A stretch of DNA of 64,000 bases, from NCBI GenBank assembly GCA_900540175.1, contig UQFG01000005.1, forward strand, positions 1 through 64,000, read 5' to 3'. The position numbers were made by a program, and so were the translations under genes. How positions within the stretch are numbered: position 1 is the stretch's first letter; each line of letters starts with the position of its first letter. The notes below the pieces were generated by a model, which was not told the DNA's origin, did no database searches, and saw only the letters and a program-made list of their open reading frames with translations. The stretch is from an uncultured Mollicutes bacterium. Lineage in GTDB: Bacteria > Bacillota_I > Bacilli_A > Acholeplasmatales > Anaeroplasmataceae. This document shows, one piece after another, positions 53,114 through 62,874 of the stretch.

Positions 53114-55027
53114 ATGAATAAAGAAATTTACAACGACGAATCGATTACCGTCTTAGAAGGCTTGGAGCATGTCCGTAAACGCCCGGGAATGTATATCGGT
53201 TCTACGGATGAACGCGGATTGCACCATTTGGTTTGGGAAATCGTCGATAATGCCATTGACGAAGCCTTATCCGGATACGGAAGGGAAATCAGCGTAACAA
53301 TCAATCATGATAATTCGATAACGGTAGCAGACGAAGGACGAGGTGTTCCTTGCGGGATGCATCAAACCGGTAAAAATACAATGGAAATCATTTATACCAA
53401 ATTAAATGCCGGCGGTAAATTCGGCGGAAACGGCTACAAGACGTCCGGTGGGTTACACGGCGTCGGTGCGTCGGTGGTCAATGCGCTTTCAACCTACATG
53501 GAAGTTATTTCCATGCGGGAAGGGCGAATCCATAAGATGCGGTTTGAAAAAGGCGGATCCGTCGTCGGTAAATTGGAAGATCTTGGACCGACCAAAAAGA
53601 CCGGAACAATCGTAACGTTCAAACCGGATCCGACGATTTTCACCTCGACGTTATACAACTATGAAACCATTAAGGCCCGGTTAAGGGAAAGTGCTTTTTT
53701 GATTAAAAATTTAAAAGTGATTTTAACGGATAAACGGTCGCAGAAATCGGATGTTTTTCTTTACGAAAACGGTATTTCCGAATATGTTTTGTTTTTGGAT
53801 GCCAATAAACGCCCGCTTCATCCGGTTGCTTATTTTCAAGGAACTTACGAGCAAATCGAAGTGGAAGTGGCTTTGCAGTTTGTCGATACATACAGTGAAA
53901 CGATCGTGTCGTTTGTCAATAATGTCCGAACCGGTGACGGCGGTTCGCATGAAACCGGTTTTAAAACGGCTTTGACCAGAGCCTTTAATGATTACGGTAA
54001 GAAATTCAATTTACTGAAAAAAGATATGACCTTAGAAGGAACGGATATTCGAGCCGGAATGACAGCTGTCGTATCGGTTTTATTGCCGGAATCGTTATTG
54101 GAATTTGAGGGTCAGACAAAAGGAAAATTGGGAACACCGTCGGCAAAAATCGCCGTTGACAATGTGTTGTATGAAAAATTATCGTATTATCTGATCGAAA
54201 ACAAAACGTTATCCGAACAGATCATTCATAAAGCGATTAAAGAAGCGGAATCCAGAGAGGCTGCCAGAAAAGCAAGAGCGCAGGCTCGCTTGGATAAGAA
54301 AGACAAAAAAGAATTGAATCTTTCCGGAAAACTTTCGCCGACCAGTGAAAAAAACAAAGAAATCAACGAACTTTACTTGGTGGAAGGCGATTCGGCCGGC
54401 GGATCGGCCAAACAAGGAAGAGATCGGCGGTATCAGGCGATTTTACCGCTTCGGGGAAAAGTATTAAATACCGAACGTGCCTCTGCCGATGCGGTTTTGA
54501 AAAACGAGGAGATCGCGACGATGATCTATACGATCGGCGCCGATTATGGAGATTCGTTTGATCTTAAAAAATGCAATTACAAAAAAATTATTATTATGAC
54601 CGATGCCGATGATGACGGTGCGCACATCCAAGTGCTTTTGCTGACTTTTTTCTTCCGCTACATGCGGCCGCTTATCGAAGACGGTCGGGTTTACATTGCG
54701 CTTCCGCCGCTTTTTAAAATTACCAAACGCGGCAAAAAAGAAGAAATCATTTACGCTTGGACCAATGAGGAAAAAGAGCGGATTTTAAGCCAGTGCAATA
54801 CTCAGACCATCGTTCAGCGTTATAAAGGTTTGGGTGAAATGAATGCCGAACAGTTATGGGAAACGACCATGAATCCGGAAACACGCAGTCTGATTCAAGT
54901 CAAAATCGACGATTTAGCCGATGCGGAATCCGAAATCGATATTTTAATGGGCAATGATGCTTTAAGAAGACGGAATTGGCTGGAGAATCACGTTTCCTTT
55001 ACGCTGGAAGAAGAAGGAGGGGTATAA
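53114..55027 (+). CDS. parE: DNA topoisomerase IV subunit B
   Basis: 637 residues. GHKL ATPase at the N-terminus (ENAxDE as EIVDNAIDEAL, GRGVPCGMHQ, GGLHGVGASVVNAL) and TOPRIM at the C-terminus (LVEGDSAGGSAKQGRDRRYQ, MTDADDDGAHIQ). Identified as ParE rather than GyrB by its position next to plsY and parC and by its length. ATG 53114 follows AGGGTGG; the longer frame is intergenic. Overlaps parC by one base (TAATG). Confidence 0.93.
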   Translation: MNKEIYNDESITVLEGLEHVRKRPGMYIGSTDERGLHHLVWEIVDNAIDEALSGYGREISVTINHDNSITVADEGRGVPCGMHQTGKNTMEIIYTKLNAGGKFGGNGYKTSGGLHGVGASVVNALSTYMEVISMREGRIHKMRFEKGGSVVGKLEDLGPTKKTGTIVTFKPDPTIFTSTLYNYETIKARLRESAFLIKNLKVILTDKRSQKSDVFLYENGISEYVLFLDANKRPLHPVAYFQGTYEQIEVEVALQFVDTYSETIVSFVNNVRTGDGGSHETGFKTALTRAFNDYGKKFNLLKKDMTLEGTDIRAGMTAVVSVLLPESLLEFEGQTKGKLGTPSAKIAVDNVLYEKLSYYLIENKTLSEQIIHKAIKEAESREAARKARAQARLDKKDKKELNLSGKLSPTSEKNKEINELYLVEGDSAGGSAKQGRDRRYQAILPLRGKVLNTERASADAVLKNEEIATMIYTIGADYGDSFDLKKCNYKKIIIMTDADDDGAHIQVLLLTFFFRYMRPLIEDGRVYIALPPLFKITKRGKKEEIIYAWTNEEKERILSQCNTQTIVQRYKGLGEMNAEQLWETTMNPETRSLIQVKIDDLADAESEIDILMGNDALRRRNWLENHVSFTLEEEGGV

Positions 55028-57792
55028 TGGCCAACGTCAAGAAAAAACTGGATATGTTCCTAGATGAAACGTTCCAAGTGACCAAATTGGAAGAAGTGAT
55101 CGGCGATCGGTTCGGCCGTTACTCCAAATACATTATTCAGGAACGGGCGATCCCGGATATTCGGGATGGCTTAAAACCGGTTCAGCGGCGAATTCTTTAC
55201 GCGATGAACGAACTGAAAATCACCGCAAACGCGCCGTATAAAAAATCGGCTCGTATTTCCGGTGAGGTAATGGGTAAATATCATCCGCATGGGGATTCTT
55301 CGATTTACGAGGCATTGGTGAGAATGTCGCAAAGTTGGAAGATGGGAGCGATTTTGATCGATATGCACGGCAACAACGGCAGCATGGACGGCGATGGTCC
55401 TGCTGCAATGCGGTACACGGAAGCCAGAATGACGAAAAATGCCGAGTATCTGCTTCAGGATATTGACAAAAATACCGTTCCTTTTATTCCCAATTTCGAT
55501 GAAGAAGAAAAAGAACCGGTCGTTTTACCGGCCAAATTTCCCAATTTACTGGTAAACGGTGCAATGGGTATTTCTTCGGGGTATGCCACCTATATCCCTA
55601 CACATAATTTCAACGAAGTGCTAAATGCGACGATCGCCCGTTTGGAAAACCCGAATTTATCACTGGATGAGTTGCTTCAAATCATGCCGGGACCGGATTT
55701 TCCGACCGGTGGAATTGTCCTTAAAACCGACGGAATAAGAGAAGCTTTTTTAACCGGTGCCGGTGCCGTTTTGGTTCGCTCAAAATACCATATCGAAGAA
55801 ATGGATTCCACCGGCAAACGGATTGTCGTAACCGAAATCCCGTATGATACCGTTAAATCCAAAACGGTTGAAAAAATCGAACAACTCCGTTTGGACGGTA
55901 AGATACCAGATGTTCTTGAGGTAAGAGACGAATCGGGACGTGACGGTCTGAGAATTTCCATCGATTTGAAAAAGGATGCCAATGTCGAAGCGATTCTGGC
56001 GTATTTGTTTAAAAATACGGATTTGCAAATTTCGCTTAATTACAATATGGTTTCCATTTGTAATCGCCGTCCGATGCGGTTGGGTGTTTTACCGATTTTG
56101 GACGCTTATATTTCCCATCAAAAAGAAGTATTGACCAATCGCACGAATTACGAACTGCTCAAAGCGAAAAAAAGGCTGCATCTTGTCGAAGGTTTGGTGA
56201 AAATGGTTTCGGTTGTCGATGAGGTGATCCGAGTTATTCGTTCAAGCAAGAACAAAGCCGATTCCAAAGAAAACATCATCCGTACATTCGGTTTTACCGA
56301 AGAACAAGCCGAAGCGATCGTGATGATGCAATTATATCGTTTATCGACCCAAGATATTACGGCTTTAATGAAAGAAGACGAAGAACTGCATCAAAATATT
56401 GCCCGATACGAGAAAATATTGAATTCGGAAAAAGAATTGACGCGCTGCATCATCAAAGAATTAAAACAACTCAATGAAACGATTGTTCTTCCCAGAAAAA
56501 CAGAAATCGATGCGACTTCATCGGTGGTTATGAAATACGACGAAACCGATTTGATTACCAAAGAACAGGTCATGGTTTGTGTTTCGACGGACGGTTATTT
56601 GAAGAAAACCAGTTTGAAAAGTTACAATGCTTCCAAACAAAACGGATTAAAAGAAAACGATTCGGTGTTGTTTTTAGAGGAAGTATCGACCTTAGACACG
56701 CTTTTGATGTTTACAACCGAAGGCAATTACGTTTACCTTCCGGTTCATAAAATTCCGGAGTGCAAGTTTAAAGAAGTGGGAACGTTTATCAACAGTTTGG
56801 TTGCGACCGATCCGAAAGAAAAATTTATTACGGTCTTTGCCGTTTGCGATTTCAACTGCGGCGATACGCTGTTGCTTTCGACCTCATCCGGTTTGATGAA
56901 ACAAACCTTGTTGTCGGAATTCAACGTTACGCGTTATACCAAGCCGATTCGGGCGATGAAATTGCCGGAAGGCGATCAATTGGTCAGTGTCGATCGGATT
57001 GATGTCCCGCTTGAAGTGATGGTTTTTACGAAAAACTGCGAAACATTGCGCTTCCGTGCCAGTGATATTTCATTATACGGAACCAATGCCGGCGGCATCC
57101 GCTCCATTCATCTAAAACCGAAGGATGTGGTTGTTTCGGCCATCTATACCAATAAAGAAGATGACTTTATTTTGCTAACTTCCAGAAAGACGATCAAAAG
57201 AATGAAAGTCAGCGATGTGGTCTTAACCAAACGTTCCAGAGCGGGATCCTCCATTATCAAACCGGTTAAAAGCAACCCTTGTTTCGTCATCGATGCGAAA
57301 AAGATGACACCGAATCAATATAAAGAAAATGTAGAAATTGAAATAAGACAGCCAAACGGTAATCTCAAAGTAGAGGCTAAGTCGTTGAAATACAACCTCG
57401 CCGATATCGGAAAAGCCATTGATCAAGAAGGATGGAGTGATCCGAAAGGATTGTTTGTACCGGCTCCGCAAGAAAAAGATCAGCCGGTTTCTTCCGACTA
57501 TCTGACGGAAGAACGGGAAACGCTTTTCCAATATGAAGACGGTACGGAAGAAAAACCGTTGTTGACGCCGAAAAAACAACTGAATATTTTAGATGAACTC
57601 GATGCGATTTTGGAAAAAGAAACGAAACAAAGCGAAGGAAAAAAGATAACCGAAGGAAAGAAATTCATCGTCGAAGAATCAAAATCTTCTATTTTCATTC
57701 GGCAAAAACCGACGTTATCGGTGGATGAGGAAACGGAAGAAGAACAGGCAAAACCGCCTTATCGACGCGTTTCGCTCTTTGATGAAGACTGA
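55027..57792 (+). CDS. parC: DNA topoisomerase IV subunit A
   Basis: 921 residues. Cleavage-religation subunit: quinolone-region HPHGDSSIYEALVRMSQ and active Tyr in AAMRYTEARM. C-terminal beta-pinwheel repeats extend to about residue 790; then an acidic, Lys/Glu-rich tail of about 100 residues, which makes it longer than usual ParC (about 800). Acts in decatenating chromosomes with ParE. Its stop overlaps the GH28 start (TGATG), so the two are co-translated. Confidence 0.93.
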   Translation: MANVKKKLDMFLDETFQVTKLEEVIGDRFGRYSKYIIQERAIPDIRDGLKPVQRRILYAMNELKITANAPYKKSARISGEVMGKYHPHGDSSIYEALVRMSQSWKMGAILIDMHGNNGSMDGDGPAAMRYTEARMTKNAEYLLQDIDKNTVPFIPNFDEEEKEPVVLPAKFPNLLVNGAMGISSGYATYIPTHNFNEVLNATIARLENPNLSLDELLQIMPGPDFPTGGIVLKTDGIREAFLTGAGAVLVRSKYHIEEMDSTGKRIVVTEIPYDTVKSKTVEKIEQLRLDGKIPDVLEVRDESGRDGLRISIDLKKDANVEAILAYLFKNTDLQISLNYNMVSICNRRPMRLGVLPILDAYISHQKEVLTNRTNYELLKAKKRLHLVEGLVKMVSVVDEVIRVIRSSKNKADSKENIIRTFGFTEEQAEAIVMMQLYRLSTQDITALMKEDEELHQNIARYEKILNSEKELTRCIIKELKQLNETIVLPRKTEIDATSSVVMKYDETDLITKEQVMVCVSTDGYLKKTSLKSYNASKQNGLKENDSVLFLEEVSTLDTLLMFTTEGNYVYLPVHKIPECKFKEVGTFINSLVATDPKEKFITVFAVCDFNCGDTLLLSTSSGLMKQTLLSEFNVTRYTKPIRAMKLPEGDQLVSVDRIDVPLEVMVFTKNCETLRFRASDISLYGTNAGGIRSIHLKPKDVVVSAIYTNKEDDFILLTSRKTIKRMKVSDVVLTKRSRAGSSIIKPVKSNPCFVIDAKKMTPNQYKENVEIEIRQPNGNLKVEAKSLKYNLADIGKAIDQEGWSDPKGLFVPAPQEKDQPVSSDYLTEERETLFQYEDGTEEKPLLTPKKQLNILDELDAILEKETKQSEGKKITEGKKFIVEESKSSIFIRQKPTLSVDEETEEEQAKPPYRRVSLFDED

Positions 57793-59090
57793 TGAGACCG
57801 ATTCTTTATTCCTCTTCTTATCCGCTTGACCGAAGTGGTAAGACATTGGTAACGGCTTTGCTTCAGGATTTGGTGGATCAAACCGCTCGTTTAAACGGGA
57901 TTTTGATTTTGGAAAAAGGAATTTATTTAACCGGACCGCTCTTTTTGAAAAGCAATATGGAATTGGTCTTAGAAGAAGGCTCTATTCTTAAAGCAACCAC
58001 GGACGAGACGGATTACCCGCTTGTTTTTACCCGCGTTGCCGGTATTGAAATGCCTTGGTATCCGGCTCTTCTCAACTGTATCGGTCAGGAGCATATCACA
58101 ATTCGAGGCAACGGAACGATTGACGGCTCCGGTCCTTATTGGTGGGAAAAATACTGGGGAAAAGACAAAAAAGGCGGCATGCGGCAAGTCTATGATCGAC
58201 AAGGGTTACGATGGGCTTGCGATTACGATTGCAAACGACTTCGCAATGTTCTGATCCAAGATTCTTCGTTCATTACGTTAAAAGAATTTACGTCGTATCA
58301 AGCCGGTTTTTGGAACGTTCATCTCTTGTACAGCAAAGAAATCCATGTAAACGGAATCCAAATCCGATCCCACTCTGTTTTCGCTCCGAGTACGGATGGA
58401 ATCGATGTGGATTCTTGTTGTCATGTCTTAATCGAAAACTGTTTGACCGAATGTCATGATGACAGCATCTGCATCAAATCGGGTCGCGATCAAGACGGAT
58501 GGCGGGTCGGTCGGAAAACAGCGGATGTAACGATCAGAAATTGTACGATTTTAGCCGGATTCGGGGTAACGATCGGCAGTGAAATCAGCGGCGGTGTGGA
58601 AAATATCCATATCCATCATATCCGTTTTGAAGGAAGCGATTGCGGTTTTCGTATTAAATCCTCCTTGAAAAGAGGCGGATATATTAAAAATATCTCGGTT
58701 CATGATCTGACTATGCTTGATGTGATGTATCCGTTTCATTTCTTTTTGGATTGGAATCGCGCCTACTCTACATGCATGTTGCCGAAAGATTATGATTCGG
58801 TCATTCCCGATCATTGGAAAATTTTGTTGCAGCCTGCGAATATGAATAAAACGTCGGTTGAAAATATTTTGATAGAGCGGGTTGAGGCTACTTGTTCTAA
58901 ACAATCGCGTGCTTTTCATCTGGTCGGTTATCCCGATCAAAGGATGAAGAATATCAGGCTCAAAGATTGTAAGATCACATGCAGCGAATTCGGCATTCTT
59001 CGTTTTGTCGAAGATCTTACCTTTTCCAATGTTTCTTTGACGATTACCGACCAAAATACTTCCTCATTGGACGAATACGATCAATCCTGA
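57792..59090 (+). CDS. Glycoside hydrolase family 28 (polygalacturonase-like), cytoplasmic
   Basis: 432 residues, no signal peptide. Right-handed beta-helix enzyme acting on galacturonosides. Catalytic Asp pattern: STDGIDVDSC and the CHDDSICIKSGRDQDG block. The family GHG motif is replaced by GFGVTIGSEISGG, and RIK is in GFRIKSSLKRGG. Loss of the His occurs in a GH28 branch where Gly-X-Gly is seen, but activity then is uncertain. Lack of export suggests it acts on imported oligosaccharides. It overlaps parC by one base, an odd neighbour. Confidence 0.87.
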   Translation: MRPILYSSSYPLDRSGKTLVTALLQDLVDQTARLNGILILEKGIYLTGPLFLKSNMELVLEEGSILKATTDETDYPLVFTRVAGIEMPWYPALLNCIGQEHITIRGNGTIDGSGPYWWEKYWGKDKKGGMRQVYDRQGLRWACDYDCKRLRNVLIQDSSFITLKEFTSYQAGFWNVHLLYSKEIHVNGIQIRSHSVFAPSTDGIDVDSCCHVLIENCLTECHDDSICIKSGRDQDGWRVGRKTADVTIRNCTILAGFGVTIGSEISGGVENIHIHHIRFEGSDCGFRIKSSLKRGGYIKNISVHDLTMLDVMYPFHFFLDWNRAYSTCMLPKDYDSVIPDHWKILLQPANMNKTSVENILIERVEATCSKQSRAFHLVGYPDQRMKNIRLKDCKITCSEFGILRFVEDLTFSNVSLTITDQNTSSLDEYDQS

Positions 59091-59155
59091 TCTTGATTTC
59101 GACATTTAAAAAATCAAGATCCTTATTGATTGCAAGTTTAAAACGAATAACCTTT

Positions 59156-59185
59156 AAAAAGCGCTTAAAACAAGCGCTTTTTTTG
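59156..59185 (+). terminator. Intrinsic terminator after the GH28 gene
   Basis: AAAGCGCTT and AAGCGCTTT pair around AAAAC, followed by T7. Confidence 0.88.
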
Positions 59186-59258
59186 TTGAAAATAGGGGTT
59201 AAAAGAAAAAAATACCAATTGTTTATATCGATCTTGATTAAAAAGTCTTTAGAAATGG

Positions 59259-59288
59259 TTGACTTTGATATTACTAAAATAATATACT
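59259..59288 (+). promoter_or_regulatory. Promoter of the DUF2089 cassette
   Basis: TTGACT (59259-59264) and TATACT (59283-59288), 18-base spacing. Confidence 0.75.
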
Positions 59289-59324
59289 AGAAGTAGTTGA
59301 ATATAATTAAAGGGGATTTTAATA

Positions 59325-59621
59325 TTGTTAAAAAAAGAAGATTTACCAAATTGGTTGATTCGGTTAGAAATCGAAGATATTGTCTTCATAAAAAAATTGA
59401 TTTTGGCTTCCGGATCTTTAAAAGAGTTAGCAAAGGAATATGAAATTACTTATCCTACCATTCGGATCAGATTGGATAAACTAATTGAAAAAATAAAACT
59501 GTATGACCAAGTCGAAAGTGATCCGTTCATAGAAACAATAAAGCTTTTGGCTCTCAATGACAAAATTGATTTAGACACCAGTAAGTTATTGATTGACGAA
59601 TATCGGAGGGCTAAAAAATAA
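59325..59621 (+). CDS. DUF2089-like putative DNA-binding regulator
   Basis: 98 residues. A helix-turn-helix is likely at ASGSLKELAKEYEITYPTIR followed by a basic helix; LEIEDIVFIKKLILASGS is the DUF2089 pattern. It probably controls the cassette. Start is TTG 59325 behind AAAGGGGA. Its stop abuts the next ATG. Codon use here is more AT-rich than the chromosome core, in line with acquired DNA. Confidence 0.7.
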   Translation: MLKKEDLPNWLIRLEIEDIVFIKKLILASGSLKELAKEYEITYPTIRIRLDKLIEKIKLYDQVESDPFIETIKLLALNDKIDLDTSKLLIDEYRRAKK

Positions 59622-59893
59622 TGGGAATAGAAACGATCATTATTATCTATGTTTTAGGACTATCAGCGGAAGTATTACTTTCTATTTGCAGGTTTAAGGT
59701 GATGTTGGTTCTTCCGATTATAATATCCAGTATTGCTTTTTTGATTACAAAAGAAGAAAACGGCTATCTTCTTGCTTTTTATCAAGTTATTGTCAGTTTG
59801 ATTACTTTGATTGCCGATAAAATAATACGAGAAGTGATTCGAAAAAAGCGGATGAACAGTTTGGATAAATCAAAGATAAAGGACTTGGAATGA
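59621..59893 (+). CDS. Small membrane protein of the cassette, unknown
   Basis: 90 residues, three hydrophobic stretches (residues about 3-20, 27-45, 48-68) then a basic C-terminal tail (KIIREVIRKKRMNSL). No known family to me. Coupled to the upstream gene by one shared base and to the next by ATGA. Possibly a partner or anchor for the regulator or the following protein. Confidence 0.65.
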   Translation: MGIETIIIIYVLGLSAEVLLSICRFKVMLVLPIIISSIAFLITKEENGYLLAFYQVIVSLITLIADKIIREVIRKKRMNSLDKSKIKDLE

Positions 59894-60510
59894 TGATGAG
59901 AAGAAAACAGCTCTATATAATTACCAGTGTGATAACATTTATTTTATTTTTAGCAGCAACAATGGTTTTCTTTGTCGTTAAAAATTCGGCTACTTATTAT
60001 TCCGTTCCATATCAGGCATATAACAATGTTAAGCAATTACAAAGTTTTAAAGACCAAGTTGAAGAAGAATTAAAGATAGATTTTAATCAACTGTTTTTGA
60101 AAAATAGCAGTGAGATTCGCACAGATAATAATGGAAACATAACTTATTTGAATATAGAATCTTACATCATGAAAGATAATGATTATTATGGCATACAAAT
60201 ACAGTATAATGAGAAAAGTTCTTACGTATTCATACAAGAAAAGATTAAAGTTATTCAAGGGGAGCGAATACCTTTAGAGATGGTTTTAGGAGCGATCGCC
60301 GTTTGGAAATTTGAAACAGACGAACAAGAAATCAAGTTTATTTTTGATAGGGAGTTGGTAAATGGAGTTAAAAAGAGTACGGCAGTAAAACAGTATTTAT
60401 TTTCAAAGAATAGCATTGTAAGTCTTCAATCCGATTTAGAAGGATTATTTGGTCGAATTATTGCTATTAAAGAAATATGCCATGAAGAATATTATTTTCA
60501 AGTCAAATAA
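59890..60510 (+). CDS. Membrane-anchored protein of the cassette, unknown
   Basis: 206 residues. One N-terminal membrane segment (LYIITSVITFILFLAATMVF) and an extracytoplasmic domain of about 170 residues, predicted mostly beta (NGNITYLNIESYIMKDNDYY). No motifs recognised. Alternative ATG codons at 59893 and 59896 are possible. 24 bases separate it from the next gene with a strong site. Confidence 0.65.
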   Translation: MMMRRKQLYIITSVITFILFLAATMVFFVVKNSATYYSVPYQAYNNVKQLQSFKDQVEEELKIDFNQLFLKNSSEIRTDNNGNITYLNIESYIMKDNDYYGIQIQYNEKSSYVFIQEKIKVIQGERIPLEMVLGAIAVWKFETDEQEIKFIFDRELVNGVKKSTAVKQYLFSKNSIVSLQSDLEGLFGRIIAIKEICHEEYYFQVK

Positions 60511-60534
60511 AAGTAAGGGAAGGGGGGAATTGAC

Positions 60535-61785
60535 TTGATAAAAAGGAGACTCATTTACACAATCGGTTTGTTTATTTTTGCAACTGTATTGGGAATTACT
60601 CAAGAAGGGACTTCAAAACAATACGATATTGCTTTCTATGATGAACCAATATCAAAATCAGTAAACAGTATCAAGAAACTTTCTACGATTAAATCAGAGG
60701 GAACGTTGATTTTGAATAATGAAAAAGACGCCTATGTTTTGAATGAAGAATTTTTCCAAAAACTGAATGTTGTAAGTGCAGAAGAATATTTATCGGAAGG
60801 TGGCATAATCGTTGTCAATGATAATAATGTAACCGGGGAAGATTTAAGGAGTAAGATTGCAACTAAGACAGCGGATTTTGATTACAGTGGTGAAGATGAT
60901 TTCTATGGTTTTTATGTGTTTAATAATGGATATGAGAATGTGACGGTAAATGTTTCATTGGGATATTTATCCGAAGTCGGAAAAAAAGAAAGTAAATCAA
61001 AAAAGGTGCTTTTAAATGTAATTGAAAAAGAAACTATAGCAAATACGGTTGTAGATTCGGCCGTAAAAAAACAAGCCCGCTCCTCGGATATGAATATTGA
61101 AAATATAGGAGGCGGCGTTAGCCCATCGGACACTTCAGGGCAGGTTATAGCTACAGCCTATTTAGAAAATATCCTTTATCTTGATTCCAATAATCAAAAA
61201 GCTTGTTCTTACACGATTTATACAAATGTGGTAGATGTTGCTAAAGTAAGAAATTCTGTCGGGGCTATTCAAGGTATTTATGATGTTACCAGTACGTTTA
61301 CAGTCGATGCCGAATCCCAATTTGCAATTACCGACTATGGTGTAAGAATGCAAAATTTTCATACGATTTTAGATGCATCGTATTTGAATTCCAACACGAG
61401 TACAACCATATCATTAGGCAATTCTTTAGGATTTCAGGGTGAAATTATTACTGGCAGTATAAATTCTGGAATATCTTATACTTACACACCAGATTCACAA
61501 GAAATTACCAATAATTTACCAGTCGGATCTGAAAAATACTGGAACTCTGATGTTATTAATGAAGTATATGACGCAAGTCGCAAATTGAAACCATCTATCA
61601 GAATCTTAAATAATAATGATTCAATCGAAACTTGTGAATATTCTAGGGTAGAGTATTTTAATATCAAAGACAATGGTTGGTGGGTATTTCAAAAGAAATA
61701 TTGTATGTTGGATCAATATCGTAAGGAATTGAGTATTTGTTGGAATTCTAAAGGATATGTATCTCAATCTGTTTATACGGGATAA
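60535..61785 (+). CDS. Large secreted protein of the cassette, unknown
   Basis: 416 residues. N-terminal signal peptide (RLIYTIGLFIFATVLGITQ), no lipobox, no later membrane segment. Rich in Ser, Thr, Asn and beta patterns. The C-terminal part has three Cys (CEYSRV, YCMLDQ, SICWNS) and aromatic residues in DNGWWVFQKKY. No similarity I can name. TTG start behind GGGGGG. Last intact gene of the cassette; likely an exported effector, adhesin or bacteriocin-like protein, but that is speculation. Confidence 0.65.
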   Translation: MIKRRLIYTIGLFIFATVLGITQEGTSKQYDIAFYDEPISKSVNSIKKLSTIKSEGTLILNNEKDAYVLNEEFFQKLNVVSAEEYLSEGGIIVVNDNNVTGEDLRSKIATKTADFDYSGEDDFYGFYVFNNGYENVTVNVSLGYLSEVGKKESKSKKVLLNVIEKETIANTVVDSAVKKQARSSDMNIENIGGGVSPSDTSGQVIATAYLENILYLDSNNQKACSYTIYTNVVDVAKVRNSVGAIQGIYDVTSTFTVDAESQFAITDYGVRMQNFHTILDASYLNSNTSTTISLGNSLGFQGEIITGSINSGISYTYTPDSQEITNNLPVGSEKYWNSDVINEVYDASRKLKPSIRILNNNDSIETCEYSRVEYFNIKDNGWWVFQKKYCMLDQYRKELSICWNSKGYVSQSVYTG

Positions 61786-61829
61786 TTGTTAAATCCTTAG
61801 CATTTGTATCAATGAAAGGAATGAATATA

Positions 61830-62666
61830 ATGTTAAAGAAGTTAAATAAAAAAAATAACATTATACACATTGTTTGTATTAGTGGTTAGTATTTGTCTTT
61901 TTACAAGTTTATTGTTGGGCAGAGAAAATAGTAATACGAATTTAGAAGAATACTGTAACGATGCGAAAGAAATTATGGAATTAGCTTTAGACGAGTCAGA
62001 CTTAAAGTCATATGAGTATTTAAACATTGAAGGGTTAAACGTTACTACTGGTAAAGAGATGATTTCCTTTACAGAAGAAAAATGACCTTATCTACTGTAG
62101 AAAGTACTGAAGAATTAGCAAAAAATTCCGATAAAACAATGAAAGAGGCAATTTTGGACATTTATGAGGATATGTCTGAAGATGAAATTGCTGTATTAAA
62201 GGATTTAATGATAATGATGGATGTATCAAATTTAGTTGCATTGCTAGTAAATGACTTTGAGGACGATGTTCTTGACTCGAATTAAAAGTGTAGTGTAGTA
62301 GTGTATCTTTATCTAACGATAAAATAGTAAAACTTTCTGCGGGCGTAGGGGCAATAGGTGCTTGTTTTGGCTAGCGCTGGTTTAAATGATGCTTCCGTTG
62401 TGGCAATTAAGGGCGCATTTTCTGCAATGCTTGCGGTTTTAATATTATAGTTTACACCGACAGTTATAAAAGAGGCCATGGCAGTAGTAACAATTTTAGT
62501 AATTGCAGTTGTCATTATTGTAAATTGGGATAAAGTAGAAGCTATCTTTGATACTATCGTAAATTTTTTTGTACAAGTAGCTGGAAAAATTGCGTCATTC
62601 GTTAAGAATGCGATAACAACCATTTATTATACTCGGGGGATTCAACTGTCCGTGCATAAGAATTGA
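61830..62666 (+). pseudogene. Decayed cassette gene with frame breaks
   Basis: A former gene of about 275 codons is recognisable in pieces. ATG 61830 behind GAAAGGA; a frame shift at an A8 run (61848-61855); then a membrane segment (LFVLVVSICLFTSLLLGREN) and acidic part; a second shift at an A5 run (62078-62082); stop at 62285; another shift near 62370; an in-frame stop near 62448; finally two hydrophobic helices (AVVTILVIAVVIIVNWDKVE) to 62666. Two breaks in A-runs could be sequencing error or slippage, but the others indicate true decay. No family recognised. Confidence 0.55.
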
Positions 62667-62676
62667 TATTTTTTTC

Positions 62677-62709
62677 AGAACACTTTGTAAAAGAAGTGTT
62701 CTTTTTTTG
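62677..62709 (+). terminator. Intrinsic terminator closing the cassette
   Basis: AGAACACTT and AAGTGTTCT pair around TGTAAAAG, followed by T7. The 165 bases from here to plsC hold only AT-rich sequence with weak promoter-like boxes. Confidence 0.85.
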
Positions 62710-62874
62710 ATTTGTAAAATCATCGTTTTTAAGTTTAAACGTGCTTTGGGTGGTTTAAAAAAATACGGATATTGGCGAAAAATACGATTCTACTTTTAGT
62801 ATAGTCGAAATTTGTTTTCTTTGCTGGTATTTGTTTTCGTCTTATGCTAGAATTTAAACTACGAGGGATGTTGG

